A stretch of 64,000 nucleotides of DNA from Ralstonia pickettii. GTDB lineage: Bacteria > Pseudomonadota > Gammaproteobacteria > Burkholderiales > Burkholderiaceae. The stretch covers positions 1 through 64,000 of the forward strand of contig NZ_MCGB01000057.1 of NCBI RefSeq assembly GCF_001699815.1, read 5' to 3'. Below, piece by piece: positions 63,945 through 64,000 of this stretch. Both the position numbers and the translations under genes were made by a program. Below the pieces are notes generated by a model. The model was not told where the DNA came from. It saw only the letters and a program-made list of their open reading frames with translations, and did not search any database. The number at the start of each line of letters is the position of its first letter. The stretch's first letter is position 1.

Positions 63945-64000
63945 GTGCTGGATTATTCCGCCCTGGCGGCGTTGGCTGCCGTCATCCGAGAAGGCAGTTT
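63945..64000 (+). CDS. LysR-family regulator, LysG/ArgP type (5' end only)
   Basis: Only 18 full codons are in the window: GTG start, then LDYSALAALAAVIREGSF, the beginning of the LysR helix-turn-helix in the ArgP/LysG branch. It is divergent from the lysE gene, 74 bp apart, and would be expected to activate lysE when basic amino acids accumulate. The GTG lacks a strong ribosome-binding site; the rest runs off the right edge. Confidence 0.82.
   Translation, partial: MLDYSALAALAAVIREGS

Overview
The window is high-GC bacterial chromosome. Codon use is strongly GC-ending, and the gene order thrS-infC-rpmI-rplT-pheS-pheT-ihfA, the PDH E1/E2 pair, an ACC deaminase and many LysR/MarR/Lrp/MerR regulators point to a betaproteobacterium of the Burkholderiaceae, most likely Ralstonia. 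I see no insertion sequence, integrase, CRISPR array or rRNA gene. Most of the window is ordinary core genome, densely coded on both strands.

Layout. 1-6.7 kb: aceF (partial) and aceE on the minus strand, with a PAS-type sensor kinase and a FixJ/NarL-type response regulator divergent from aceE. 6.7-10.8 kb: folD, prlC and xthA. 10.8-17.3 kb: a complete lower homoprotocatechuate (3,4-dihydroxyphenylacetate) meta-cleavage operon hpaG1-G2-E-D-F-H-I, with hpaR convergent at its tail and a clear sigma70 promoter overlapped by a perfect palindromic operator. The 4-hydroxyphenylacetate hydroxylase hpaBC is not in the window. 17.4-25.1 kb: a DUF1488 protein, an amino-acid permease, dinB, a frameshifted lipoprotein gene, a tiny proline-rich gene, an epimerase and small regulator/enzyme pairs (AhpD-like/AraC, NTF2-like/MerR). 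25.1-33.7 kb: tRNA-Pro, a MerR gene, ihfA, pheT, pheS, rplT, rpmI, infC (with an ATC start), thrS and tRNA-Val. 33.7-41 kb: relA, a RidA protein, a hydrolase, the ketone-body genes scoA-scoB-hbdH with a divergent PAS-LuxR regulator, and an SDR. 41-53.7 kb: ETF-ubiquinone oxidoreductase, aroC, an FKBP isomerase, an MFS-acyltransferase fusion, a CBS protein, metY plus a coupled hydrolase, a DUF962 protein, a YihY/BrkB protein, a WrbA-like quinone reductase, a DUF2069 protein and a GlcD-type FAD oxidase.

The part with most accessory character is 53.7-60.1 kb. It holds small membrane and proline-rich genes, a C6-AATT-G6 palindrome, tRNA-Arg(TCT), a leaderless OmpA-like domain gene, a cysteine desulfurase fused to a phosphatase/rhodanese-like domain with a divergent Lrp regulator, and a true ACC deaminase (acdS; diagnostic Lys51, Ser78, Tyr294, Glu295 and Leu322 all present) with its own divergent Lrp regulator. 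Immediately after acdS lies what looks like a relic of the C-terminus of an AceE/MdeB-type 2-oxoacid dehydrogenase. That enzyme class would be expected to consume the 2-oxobutyrate AcdS makes. The relic runs straight into a 21-bp tandem repeat array with a T5 tract in nearly every unit.

The last 4 kb carry a lipoprotein, an aldo-keto reductase, an Old-Yellow-Enzyme homologue divergent from a MerR regulator, and a LysE exporter divergent from the start of a LysG/ArgP-type LysR gene. Start codons were chosen from ribosome-binding sites and family start positions. Functions are by family recognition from the translated sequence; no database search was run.
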